Below, one piece after another: positions 1-8,297 of a stretch of 46,678 nt of DNA. Position 1 is the first letter of the stretch. Every line of letters starts with the position of its first letter. The stretch lies in the NCBI GenBank assembly GCA_018401435.1, contig JAGYJW010000053.1, forward strand, positions 1 to 46,678. Reading direction: 5' to 3'. The translations under genes and the position numbers were made by a program. This DNA is from Deltaproteobacteria bacterium. Its GTDB lineage: Bacteria > Myxococcota_A > UBA796 > UBA2385. The notes below the pieces were generated by a model. It was given only the letters and a program-made list of their open reading frames with translations. It ran no database searches and was not told the origin of the DNA.

Positions 1-965
1 CCGGAGCCGGGCTCTCCCAGAATACGCACTGGTACTTCATCTTCGAGGGCGCGAAGGGCCTCGTCCAGCAGCGCCTGACGGCCCAGCAGCGGCAGGCCCA
101 CCGGCGTGGACGGGTGGGCGCCGTCGAGCAGGGCCAAGGCCGCCTCGGCCGAGGCCGGGCGGTCTTCGGGGTGGCGCGCCAGCAGGGCCTCCACCAGCTG
201 GACCACCGGAGCGGGAATGCCCAGCGCGACCCCATCGAGGTGGCGTGCAGCCACCACCATGCGTTGGGCCAGCATCTCCTGGACGCTGCCGCCGCTGTGG
301 GGGAAGCGCCCGCAGAGGCCGTGGTAGAGCATGACCCCGAGGGCATAGAGATCGGTCCAGGGGCCGATGGGGCCGTTGTCGAGTTGCTCGGGGGCCAGCC
401 AGGCGGGCGTGCCCACGACGGCGTCCTGGGCCGTGACGGTGCTGGGCAGCAGGGCCCCTCGGGCCAGGCCGAAGTCCAGCAGCACCGGCTGGCCATCCTC
501 CCGCACCAGCACATTGGCGGGCTTGAGGTCGCGGTGCACCAGGCCCGCCCGATGCACCTGCCCCACGACCTGCAGAAGACGCAGAAAGGGGGCCGCCAGC
601 CCTGCCCAGCCCGGGGCGACCTCACCGGGAAAGGGGCGACCGTGGACGCGCTCCATGACGATGAAGTGCCGCCCTTGCCAGCGCAGATCGTCGAGGATGC
701 GCACCACACCCGGCAGGTTGAGGCGGCGAAGGGCGGTCAGCTCCCGCGACAGGCGCACGGCCCCCGCGGCGCTGGTCACGTGCACCTCCTTGATCGCCAC
801 CTCCTTGTCCATGACCGGATCCTGGGCCGCCCAGACCACGCCGCCCCCGCCCCGACCCAGGACCGGGCCCAGCCGGTAGCGCCCGCCCACCAGGCCACCC
901 TGGACCGGCCCACCCAGGGCCTCGGCCAGCGTGTCGTCCAGATCGAAGGTGTCGTCCGCCGCCAT
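1..965 (-). CDS. Ser/Thr protein kinase with ATPase domain beginning (3' end outside window)
   Basis: This is a eukaryote-like (Hanks-type) Ser/Thr kinase, read from the ATG at 965-963 and still open at the left edge (about 321 codons visible). The glycine loop GRGGGG lies near residues 38-43, the lysine in VAIKEV at about 59, the catalytic HRDLKPAN at about 144-151, DFG at about 164-166 and APE at about 191-193, so all key catalytic residues are present. The kinase domain ends near residue 280. The last visible residues, ILGEPGSG, look like the start of a Walker A P-loop. The full protein is therefore probably a kinase followed by an AAA/NACHT-type ATPase sensor region, a fusion common in Myxococcota. 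No transmembrane segment is visible. Its substrate cannot be told. It is co-oriented with the downstream secreted-protein operon but separated from it by 64 bp. Confidence 0.93.
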   Translation of the reverse strand, partial: MAADDTFDLDDTLAEALGGPVQGGLVGGRYRLGPVLGRGGGGVVWAAQDPVMDKEVAIKEVHVTSAAGAVRLSRELTALRRLNLPGVVRILDDLRWQGRHFIVMERVHGRPFPGEVAPGWAGLAAPFLRLLQVVGQVHRAGLVHRDLKPANVLVREDGQPVLLDFGLARGALLPSTVTAQDAVVGTPAWLAPEQLDNGPIGPWTDLYALGVMLYHGLCGRFPHSGGSVQEMLAQRMVVAARHLDGVALGIPAPVVQLVEALLARHPEDRPASAEAALALLDGAHPSTPVGLPLLGRQALLDEALRALEDEVPVRILGEPGS

Positions 966-1029
966 GAGCCCTCACCCGCACAGGCTACGCGCTGCGGGGG
1001 GGGCAAACAAGGAGCGGACGACGCGAAGC

Positions 1030-2889
1030 TCAGGGCTCGGGGGAGTTTTCCACCCCGGGGCTGCCGAGCACCACGTCGCGACGCTCCTCGTGGATGTTGC
1101 CGGTGCCCTCTTCCAGGCTGTAGCTATACCAGCTGGCCGGGTCGGTGCCGTCGCCCGGGGTGGCCCGGCGCTCCATCGAGATGATCTGGTTGGCCACCTG
1201 CACGAGGTCGCCGCTGCGCTCGAAGGCGACGGATACGGCGCCCCCGGCAAAGGGCAGGCCACCGTCCCCCGCCTGGTCCAACAGAACGCCTTCGGGATCG
1301 CGGAGGGCCAGCTGCATCACCTGATTGTTCAGGTACAACCTGGACTGTCGGTTGTCGTTGAAGCTGTTCACCACCAGGTCGCCGCTGCTGTAGCAGCTGT
1401 CGCCATCTTGGGGAGCGCCATCCACATAGGGCTCCAAGGTGTGGTCCACGATCAGGAAGGTGCCGTTGGCGGGGATGCGCGAGCCGGGCGGCAGGCCCAC
1501 CACCACGTCGCCTTCGGCGCCCATGGCGCCGTCTTCGCGCAGCTCGCCCTTCGAGATCTGCCACATGTCCAGGTCGATGTCGCGATCGGTCAGGTTGCGC
1601 AGCTCGATGAACTCGCTGTTGCCTTCGAAGTCGCCCGCGGCCCCCTCGTCGTCCATCCAGTCGCCGCGCCACATCACCTCGTTGATGACGACGTCACCGG
1701 GAGCCACGCCACCATTGGACACCTTGTCGATGCCAATGCTACGCGCGCCATCCCACAAGGAGTCGAAGTAGGCGTCGTAGAGTTCGGCGACACGGGCGCC
1801 CCGCATGACCAGCAGGAATTCGTCGTTGGAGACCGTGGCGGAGCTGGACCAGTTGAAGGAGCCCGTGATGACGACGGGCTCTTCGCCTTCAACGTCGATG
1901 AGCATGGTCTTGCTGTGCAGCCGCCCGCCGCCGGCCTGGTAGTCGCCGGGCTGGGCGCTGTTGTCGTCGCCATCCAGCCGCATGGGGATGCCGGCGGCCA
2001 GCAAGCGGTAGGCCTCGTGGTACTGACCGTTGCTGTGCAGCTGGCTCTGGTCGATCACGCCGGCCACGCTGCGACGCTCCGAAAAGGGCAGGTCGAGGTC
2101 TACGCCCTCGGCCAGATCCCGCGCCATCAGCTCATCCTGCTTCTCGATCAGCAAGGAGCCGACCTGGTCCTTGGTGAAGGCGAAGATGGTGAATCGCACG
2201 CTGTCCTGGGCGGCGCCCACCACCTCCAACATGCGGCCCAGGCCATCTTCGTTGGGGGAGAACCAGACCTCGACCTCGGTGTCACCAAGCTGGTAGCTGC
2301 GGCCATTGTCGATCTCGGTCTTGAGGTGCCCGAAGCTGCCCCCCCACATCTGCTCGAACTCGGCCGTGAAGTCCGCCGCCACCGCCGGCGAGTCCATCAA
2401 CACCCAGTTGTTGGAGTTCCGCTCCATATCGGTGGGCGACCAGTTGGCCGTGCCACCCAATACAAAGCGATCGTCCACCACCATGAACTTGTCGTGCATG
2501 ATGTGCTGCTGGTTGCCCGTCACCATGGGGATGTGGCGGTCGCGGAAGAGCTGGTAGCCGGAGTTTTCAAGGTGGCCGGCGTCCCCGACCATGCGGATGG
2601 CGATGCCCCGGTCAAAGGCCCGCTCGAAGGCGGCCAGCAGGTCGGGGTGGGTGAAGCCCATCACGGCGAGGTCGATCCGGGCCGTGGCCCCATCGATGGT
2701 CTCGACCATCACGTCGATGATGTCGGGCCGCCACATATTCTGCGCGTCGGTGCCCGGCGCGTTGAAGAAGATCTCGACCCGGCCGCCCCGGGTGCTGGCC
2801 AGATCCGCGGCGGAAGGCGGCGCATTGCAGGCCGACAGGCCCAACAGGGCGGCGGAGACGAGGACGGCGGTGGGCAGGGGGCGCATCAT
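1030..2889 (-). CDS. Secreted lipoprotein: phospholipase D/nuclease domains plus lamin-tail domain
   Basis: This 619-residue protein has a lipoprotein signal (lipobox LSAC, Cys21), so it should sit in the outer membrane or on the surface. Two PLD-fold halves follow. The first carries HxKx4D at His132/Lys134/Asp139 (HDKFMVVDD, then GGTANWS). The second carries it at His325/Lys327/Asp332 (HSKTMLID, then TGSFNWSS). Both catalytic motifs are complete, as expected of a phosphodiesterase of the PLD/Nuc family. Residues from about 402 to the end match a lamin tail domain (INEVMWRG, EFIELRN), an immunoglobulin-like module often attached to secreted bacterial nucleases and phosphoesterases. It is the last gene of a six-gene operon, and its start overlaps the stop of the upstream gene. 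The substrate (phospholipid or DNA) cannot be decided, but the context of OB-fold-like lipoproteins favours nucleic acid. Confidence 0.9.
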   Translation of the reverse strand: MMRPLPTAVLVSAALLGLSACNAPPSAADLASTRGGRVEIFFNAPGTDAQNMWRPDIIDVMVETIDGATARIDLAVMGFTHPDLLAAFERAFDRGIAIRMVGDAGHLENSGYQLFRDRHIPMVTGNQQHIMHDKFMVVDDRFVLGGTANWSPTDMERNSNNWVLMDSPAVAADFTAEFEQMWGGSFGHLKTEIDNGRSYQLGDTEVEVWFSPNEDGLGRMLEVVGAAQDSVRFTIFAFTKDQVGSLLIEKQDELMARDLAEGVDLDLPFSERRSVAGVIDQSQLHSNGQYHEAYRLLAAGIPMRLDGDDNSAQPGDYQAGGGRLHSKTMLIDVEGEEPVVITGSFNWSSSATVSNDEFLLVMRGARVAELYDAYFDSLWDGARSIGIDKVSNGGVAPGDVVINEVMWRGDWMDDEGAAGDFEGNSEFIELRNLTDRDIDLDMWQISKGELREDGAMGAEGDVVVGLPPGSRIPANGTFLIVDHTLEPYVDGAPQDGDSCYSSGDLVVNSFNDNRQSRLYLNNQVMQLALRDPEGVLLDQAGDGGLPFAGGAVSVAFERSGDLVQVANQIISMERRATPGDGTDPASWYSYSLEEGTGNIHEERRDVVLGSPGVENSPEP

Positions 2890-4037
2890 CAGAGCTCCAC
2901 GGCGCGGTCGCGGTGATCCTGCACGACCTCGAGCAGCTGCAGCATCGCATCGGAGGGCAGATCGGCGTCCTCCAAAACGAAGAGGGCGCCGTCGATCAGC
3001 TGGTCGGTGGGGATGGTGGTGCTGTAGTAGAGCCGCGACGAGGACACGAGGTCGTGGCTGAGCAGGAAGGCGCGGGCCTTGGGCCGGTCGCCGTTGCGGT
3101 CCAGGGCGTAGTCCACCAGGACCAAGGTGGGCACGACCGACGCATCGGTCACCACCGTCTTGCGAACATCGGGGGTCTCGGTCGCGAAGCTGTCGGAGAT
3201 GGCGGCAACATGGTTGCCGAAGTCCGCACCCACCACCACCCGAACGTCAAAGCCGCTGGCGGCCTTGGCTTGCAGGGCCCGGGTGAGCCCCTCGTCGGCG
3301 AGGTCGCCGCTGAGCACCCACACGCTGGCCCGCGCCCCGTAGACCGAGTCCACGATGCGCTTGACCAGCCGCTCCTGGGGCCCGAACCACATCTGCAGGC
3401 GGGCGTCGGTCTGGGTGGGGTAGATCCAGTTGGCGTCGGTCACGCTCTTGGCCAGGGCGTTGAAGGCCGTCAAGGACGAGGCGTCGGCCCCGCCAAAGAG
3501 CTGGTTGTGTTCGGCCAGCAGGTCCTCGCCCAGCACCTCGGAGCGGATGTGCAGCACGGCCCGGGTGCCCTCGGCGTCGTCGCCCGCGCGGGTCGCGGCC
3601 ACCACCCGGGTGCGGTCGGCCACCGCAAAGGCGTGGCTCATGGTGACCGATGCCGAGGGCCAGGACACCGCCGTGTCGATGGCATAGTCGTGGTATTCGA
3701 CGGCGCCATCCGCCAGCCGCAGGGGCACCCCCGCATCCTGCAAGGCCAGCACGCCGGCATCGGTGGAGCGGTCCACATCGGTGACCACCCGCACGTCGAC
3801 GCCGCGATCCCAGGCCCCGACGATGGCGTCGGTCAGGTCTTCGTTTTCGAGGGCGGGAACCGCGATGTCCAGCCGATCCTCAGCCAGGTCGGCCATCTCG
3901 GCCAATGCAAGCGAGGCGGCCGGACCATCCTCGGCGATCTCGACCTGGAGCGTATTGAAGAGCTCTTCAGGGTCGGGCGCGGCGCAGGCGGCCAGCAGCA
4001 GCAGGGGGCCGAGGCCCAAAGGAAGGGAGGGGCTCAT
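2889..4037 (-). CDS. PLD-fold lipoprotein lacking catalytic HKD residues (predicted pseudoenzyme)
   Basis: This 382-residue protein has a lipobox (LLAAC, Cys18). The order of its segments follows the active PLD protein encoded just downstream: a helix-strand unit (RLDIAVPAL, DAIVGAWDRGVDVRVVTD), a segment SHAFAVADRTRVVAAT where the first HKD motif should be, then a second half (ASVWVLSGD, GFDVRVVVGAD) with VPTLVLVD and FLLSHDLVSSS at the second site. In neither half are both His and Lys of HxKx4D present, and only the terminal Asp is kept in the second. The fold is inferred from this alignment by eye. The neighbouring active paralogue suggests a structural or substrate-binding partner. Its ATG overlaps the upstream lamin-tail gene by 4 bp. 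Confidence 0.72.
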   Translation of the reverse strand: MSPSLPLGLGPLLLLAACAAPDPEELFNTLQVEIAEDGPAASLALAEMADLAEDRLDIAVPALENEDLTDAIVGAWDRGVDVRVVTDVDRSTDAGVLALQDAGVPLRLADGAVEYHDYAIDTAVSWPSASVTMSHAFAVADRTRVVAATRAGDDAEGTRAVLHIRSEVLGEDLLAEHNQLFGGADASSLTAFNALAKSVTDANWIYPTQTDARLQMWFGPQERLVKRIVDSVYGARASVWVLSGDLADEGLTRALQAKAASGFDVRVVVGADFGNHVAAISDSFATETPDVRKTVVTDASVVPTLVLVDYALDRNGDRPKARAFLLSHDLVSSSRLYYSTTIPTDQLIDGALFVLEDADLPSDAMLQLLEVVQDHRDRAVEL

Positions 4038-4744
4038 TCGAAGCTCCCGGTGGCGAAGGCGCCCGAGTAGTCCGGCGAGTTGGCCCGCCCGGGAGAGGCC
4101 AGGGTGTGGGCGCGGCAGCCTTCTACGATGCGCACGTTGTTGGGCACATCCACCTCCTGGTCCGTGTAGAAGTGCCAGACCGCAGGCTCGGTGCCATAGC
4201 CGCCGAACATCAGCTCGGTCCGCTCCATGGAGCGGGAGTCCACCAGGTCGAAACCGCCGGCGAAAGGCGGCATCTCGCGGTCGCCGATGGGCTCGATCAG
4301 CCGCTCGTCGGCGTCCACCAGGCTGAGCCGGAAGGGGTCGCCAAAGGGCAGGCGCATGCCCTCGATCACATAGTCGGGGTCGGGGAAGCAGCCGCTGGTC
4401 TTGGCGGCGATGTAGACGTGTTCGCCCACCTGCACCATGTGATCGCCCTCGGGGATGATCCAGGTGACCTCGAGGGTGCCCGACTGTTCAATCTGCCAGC
4501 CCGACAGGTTCACCGGGCGGTTGCTCTCGTTGCGAAGCTCGATGAAGATATCGTCGGGATCATGCACGCCATCGGCATTCACACTGCCGGACCACAGCAC
4601 CTCGCTGATGCGGATGGTGCCGCGTTCGCCGCTGGAGGTCTCGTCGTCGGTGCCCACGCGGTAACCGACCTGCTGGTCCACCTCCCCGGGGTCGGGGTTG
4701 CAGGCGAAGGCCAGCGACAGGATGCAGAGGAGGGGGCGAATCAT
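4034..4744 (-). CDS. Lamin-tail-domain lipoprotein
   Basis: This 236-residue protein has an N-terminal lipobox (LAFAC, Cys15). Nearly all the rest is one lamin tail domain: IRISEVLWSG, then IFIELRNESNRPVNLSGWQIEQ, which is the characteristic edge-strand pattern, and a C-terminal APGRANS-like turn (LASPGRANS). No catalytic motif is visible. It lies between the beta-barrel gene (23 bp upstream) and the pseudo-PLD gene (4-bp overlap). It probably acts as a binding or scaffolding module for the PLD proteins, inferred from context only. Confidence 0.82.
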   Translation of the reverse strand: MIRPLLCILSLAFACNPDPGEVDQQVGYRVGTDDETSSGERGTIRISEVLWSGSVNADGVHDPDDIFIELRNESNRPVNLSGWQIEQSGTLEVTWIIPEGDHMVQVGEHVYIAAKTSGCFPDPDYVIEGMRLPFGDPFRLSLVDADERLIEPIGDREMPPFAGGFDLVDSRSMERTELMFGGYGTEPAVWHFYTDQEVDVPNNVRIVEGCRAHTLASPGRANSPDYSGAFATGSFE

Positions 4745-4767
4745 GGCGACCTCGAAGGTGACGCGGC

Positions 4768-6336
4768 TCAGAAGCGGGCGCGGGTGCCGACGGTGCCGGC
4801 CCAGGGGCTGGCGGGCGTGGGCGAGCCCAGCTGATCGCCGGCCACCCGGGCGATGACGATCGAGTAGTAGTCGCCGGGCAGCATGACGGCGCCCGTGCCA
4901 TAGATGGAGAGCTTGTCGGTGACCTGGTAGCTGAGGTCGAGGTCCACCTCCTGGCCCAGGGTCTTGCCGGCGCGCTCCTGGGCGGCGAAGGCCTCGCGGC
5001 TATAGCCATAAGGCGGGTCGATGCTGTCCAGGCTGGCCAGGTTCAGGCCCGATGCGCCGGTGTCCTGCATGAACCAGTAGCTGGCCGTAGCGCCCAGGCC
5101 AAAGGGCAGCTGGAAGCCGGCCGAGGCCGACAGCACCCGCGTCCCCGACTTGCGGTCCACCGCGTTGGGTTCGTCGGAGATGCCGAACATGCCAACATAG
5201 GCGCTGGGGTGCCAACCCATGTAACGGTCAGCGAGCAGACCGCCGGCCTGGCGGGCCTTCATGCTCACATAGCCATGGGAGGTCTGCATGCCGTCGTTGC
5301 GCCAGGCCGCCCCCTGGGCCTGGAAGAAGCTCAGCTCGCCCCGGAAGCCCGCGGGCTCCTTGTCTTCGTCGTCGATGGTATTGACCACGACACCGCCCAA
5401 TACAGCCATGCCGTTGTTGTCCACATCGACCGCGACCAGCTCCTTGCGGTCGATGCCGCGGGAGAGGTCGAGGCTGGCATAGGGGGTCACGGGCCCGAAG
5501 CTGGCGGCGGCCCGCAAGCCGAAGTTGGCGACCCAGTCGTTGTCTGCGAAGTTGCCCAGGGCGCCGTTGTAGCTGATGTCGGAGCCGGTCCCGAGCGCGC
5601 CGATGTCGGTGTAGAAGGCGTAAGCGCGGATGTCGGCCGGGCCGAGCTTGTCCAGGGCCACCATGGCGCCGGAGCGCCGGGTCATGTGGTCGCCGCGGAA
5701 GCCGAAGGTCTGGGTGGTGCTCTGGCCGATGAAGCTGACGAAGTTGGCGTTGTCGTTGTTGCTGCTGTGGCCGACGACGCTCACGGGCACGATGTCGATG
5801 AAGCCCACGTCGGCCAGGGGCACCCGCACCCGCACCTGGTCCAACACATCGGCCAGGATGTAGTCCTTGGCGCCGCCCATGCCGCCCAGGCTGTAGAACT
5901 CGCGTCCCACCCGCACCCGCACGGCCTGGTCCCCAGCGGGGATGTCGTGCTGCAAGAACAGGGCCGTAAAGTAGAAGATGCCGCCGAACTGGTTGACATT
6001 GCCGATCTGGTCGTTGCCCCAGAGCCCGCGGTGGCTGGCGCTCACGCCGAAGCGCGTGCGGGGGTCGATGTCATAGCCAAGGTTCATGTATGCGCCGGTA
6101 AAGGCGAAGCTGTCCCGGTCGTCGCTGTCCAGGATGTTCTGGTCCGAGCTCTCGTCCAGCGTGCGCAGGTCGAGGTTGTCGAACTCGTGCCACTCGGACT
6201 CGAAGCCCGCGCTGACCTCCAGCTTCTTGCCTTTCTGCTTCTCCAGCTCCTGATCGCGGTACTCCAGGTCGGTACCGGTGCTCTGGGCCAGCGCGATGCG
6301 GGGCAGGAGCAGCAGCCCCAAGGACAGGACGGTCAC
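4768..6336 (-). CDS. Outer-membrane beta-barrel protein (porin-like)
   Basis: This 522-residue protein has a cleavable signal peptide (MTVLSLGLLLLPRIALA) followed by a short charged stretch. The remainder is a long run of alternating amphipathic strands with aromatic girdles (TRFGVSASHRG, FGLRAAASFGPVTPYASLDLS, LGATASYWFM, LSIYGTGAVML), ending in RARF with the C-terminal Phe typical of outer-membrane barrels. The size and strand-rich layout resemble AlgE-like alginate-export or large porin families, but I cannot assign a family. It sits in the middle of the lipoprotein operon, so it may be the channel or anchor of the predicted surface complex. Confidence 0.78.
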   Translation of the reverse strand: MTVLSLGLLLLPRIALAQSTGTDLEYRDQELEKQKGKKLEVSAGFESEWHEFDNLDLRTLDESSDQNILDSDDRDSFAFTGAYMNLGYDIDPRTRFGVSASHRGLWGNDQIGNVNQFGGIFYFTALFLQHDIPAGDQAVRVRVGREFYSLGGMGGAKDYILADVLDQVRVRVPLADVGFIDIVPVSVVGHSSNNDNANFVSFIGQSTTQTFGFRGDHMTRRSGAMVALDKLGPADIRAYAFYTDIGALGTGSDISYNGALGNFADNDWVANFGLRAAASFGPVTPYASLDLSRGIDRKELVAVDVDNNGMAVLGGVVVNTIDDEDKEPAGFRGELSFFQAQGAAWRNDGMQTSHGYVSMKARQAGGLLADRYMGWHPSAYVGMFGISDEPNAVDRKSGTRVLSASAGFQLPFGLGATASYWFMQDTGASGLNLASLDSIDPPYGYSREAFAAQERAGKTLGQEVDLDLSYQVTDKLSIYGTGAVMLPGDYYSIVIARVAGDQLGSPTPASPWAGTVGTRARF

Positions 6337-6387
6337 GGCATTCTCCGAGGACGATAGGCAGGGCGACAGGGCGACAGGCGAGCGGGG

Positions 6388-7332
6388 CTACTCGGGGGAG
6401 GAGCGCACCTCGACCTGGCCGGTCTGGGTCAAGACGATGGTGTGCGACGAGTAGCTGTAGAGCACCGGGCCCGTCACCTGGATCTCGGTGCCGACAGGGA
6501 ACTCGACGCCCCGACGGTTCAGCTCCAAGGCGAGCTGCACATTCACCGGCGTTCCCTCGGGCGTGCGCAGCGTGAAGGTGCCGAAGTCATCGGGTTCGGT
6601 GGCGACCACCCCGGTGCTGCGCATCACCCGGCCGCGGTGATCCGGGCCCAGGGTGAGGGTGGGGTCGAGGACCTCGAAGGCGATGCCCCGGGGGCTGCGC
6701 TCGACCGCTTCGATGTCATAGGCGTAGACGGCGTCCATCTGGTAGGCCCGCCCGATGGAGCGGATCTTCATGCGCAGCATGTCGCCGGCGTCGAAGTGGG
6801 CGATGCGTTGGTCGGCCAAAACGAAGAGCCCGCCGGTCGCGTCTTCCACAAAGAAGGACGCGTAGTACTTGTCGCTGGCCTCATCGTAGACGGGATCCCC
6901 GTTTTCGAGGCCGACCAGGTACTCGCAGCTGCGGGCCTTGGTGTAGAACTGGGGACGCAGCGTGACCATCACGTCCACCGTGGCGGGCAGGGCGGCGCTG
7001 GGCGTGAAGTGGCAGGCCTGGGGGTCGGTGGGGGCGTCGGGCCCCCAGAAGATCTGGATATCCTCTTGGGAATCGACGAAGCCGCCATCGCAGTCGCCCC
7101 GCGATTCCTGGCTGTAGCAGCCCATCAGGCCGTGGCGAAGGGCCAGCAGGCCGTCGGCGGGGTCGGCGGGGAAGCTGTAGGGGCTCTCATCCCAGGAGAT
7201 GCGCTCTTCCACGTCCTGGGCGCTGCCGCTGTCAAACCAGTCGGGCACCTCGGAATTGCGGATGTCCACACAGGCTGGCGCCAGGGCCAGGACCAGGAGG
7301 CCGCGCAGCGCGACGGGGGTCGAGGCAGACAT
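6388..7332 (-). CDS. Lipoprotein with OB-fold-like domains
   Basis: This 314-residue protein starts with a lipoprotein signal (LALAPAC, Cys21). The middle (YYASFFVEDATGGLFVLAD ... FDAGDMLRMKIRSIGR) matches the pattern of DUF5689-like/OB-fold modules in secreted bacterial proteins. The C-terminal part (GRVMRSTGVVATEPDDFG ... FPVGTEIQVTGPVL) reads as a second OB-like barrel. OB folds commonly bind nucleic acid or oligosaccharide. Its ATG overlaps the stop of the upstream gene (ATGA). Function beyond binding is inferred from the PLD and lamin-tail neighbours. Confidence 0.7.
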   Translation of the reverse strand: MSASTPVALRGLLVLALAPACVDIRNSEVPDWFDSGSAQDVEERISWDESPYSFPADPADGLLALRHGLMGCYSQESRGDCDGGFVDSQEDIQIFWGPDAPTDPQACHFTPSAALPATVDVMVTLRPQFYTKARSCEYLVGLENGDPVYDEASDKYYASFFVEDATGGLFVLADQRIAHFDAGDMLRMKIRSIGRAYQMDAVYAYDIEAVERSPRGIAFEVLDPTLTLGPDHRGRVMRSTGVVATEPDDFGTFTLRTPEGTPVNVQLALELNRRGVEFPVGTEIQVTGPVLYSYSSHTIVLTQTGQVEVRSSPE

Positions 7333-8174
7333 CAGAAGAACCTCCGGATCCAGCGACCATCGCCCCCCGGGGCGGCGATATTGAACTGTGGGGCGTCCGA
7401 GAACTCACCCAGGGGCGCGATGAGTTCGACGCAAGCGCCCACCGCCATGGGGGCGCTGTTGCTCACCCGCAGGGTCAAGGTCGCGCCGCCCTGGACCTCG
7501 CTGGCGGTCAGGTCGTAGCAGGTGGCCGAGCCCCCGCAGGCGCCCTGGGAGGACACCAGCTCACCCACCAGGTGGATGTTGCGGTTGAGCCAGCTCTGGT
7601 GGTCGTTGATCAGGGCCGAGAAGTCGGGCTCGTAGACCGCGATGGGCAGACCGCTCTCTTGAATCGAGAAGTTGTCGATCCCGGCGATCTTGTCGATGCC
7701 GTAGTCCTTCTTGAGGGCGTTGACGTGGAAGCGCACCTTGTCGCCGGGGCGGGCGCCCGAGACGCCGCCGGTGAGGTCCACGGTGGGGATGACGGTGAAG
7801 CCATCGGCGAACCACAGCTCGCTGTCCGGAGAGCTGCCCACATTGGCGATGATGGCGCCTTCAACCCAGAGATCGGCGGGCACGGCGTCAAAGGACAGCT
7901 CGCCGTCCAGGGCGTCGTGAATGGCGTCCAGCCCCGCGTCGATCTCGGCATAAGGAAAGTCGTAGTCCACCAGCTCGGGGTCGAGCCCGGCCGTCCAGCC
8001 GTCCTGGGGCAGGAGGCGGGCGCAGCGCCCGGATCCGGTCTGGCTGGCCCACCAGCTGCTGCCGTCACCGGCGGGGCCGCCCAGGCCCACATCCGGACCG
8101 ACATCCGACGGCTTGGCACTCCTGGTGCAGGCGGTGGCGAGCAAGGCGGTGGGCATGAGGGCAGTTCTGGACAC
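7332..8174 (-). CDS. Lipoprotein with OB-fold-like domains, first gene of the surface operon
   Basis: I place the start at GTG 8174, which has GGAG eight bases upstream and gives MSRTALMPTALLATAC with the lipobox Cys at 16; an in-frame ATG at 8156 is an alternative. The 280-residue product contains ADLWVEGAIIANVGSS ... ARPGDKVRFHVNAL, an OB-like strand pattern, followed by a second similar unit (RNIHLVGELVSSQG ... ATLTLRVSN). It resembles the next gene in design, so the two may be distant paralogues. It heads the six-gene minus-strand operon and is divergent from the calcium-loop/FG-GAP gene across a roughly 120 bp gap that should hold both promoters. Confidence 0.7.
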   Translation of the reverse strand: MSRTALMPTALLATACTRSAKPSDVGPDVGLGGPAGDGSSWWASQTGSGRCARLLPQDGWTAGLDPELVDYDFPYAEIDAGLDAIHDALDGELSFDAVPADLWVEGAIIANVGSSPDSELWFADGFTVIPTVDLTGGVSGARPGDKVRFHVNALKKDYGIDKIAGIDNFSIQESGLPIAVYEPDFSALINDHQSWLNRNIHLVGELVSSQGACGGSATCYDLTASEVQGGATLTLRVSNSAPMAVGACVELIAPLGEFSDAPQFNIAAPGGDGRWIRRFF

Positions 8175-8297
8175 GCTGGGCTCCGGGTGGTGAGCGGGGG
8201 TAACCCCGACCGTCCGGCCCACCGTCGCCTGCTGGTGGCAATCGCGCAACAGTCTGGCGGCGCCGCCGCCGGTCGCCCAGGCTGCTATCCTCCCCGC

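Noticed and set aside
931..2916. A long plus-strand open frame opposite the PLD gene
   Set aside because: It is the GC-rich antisense shadow of a clear lipoprotein/PLD gene; its composition (Val/Ala/His/Gly runs) has no domain, signal peptide or ribosome binding site.
5209..6357. Open frame of 382 codons on the plus strand over the beta-barrel gene
   Set aside because: Shadow of the minus-strand barrel gene, which has a signal peptide, strand periodicity and a C-terminal Phe; the plus reading has no recognisable feature.
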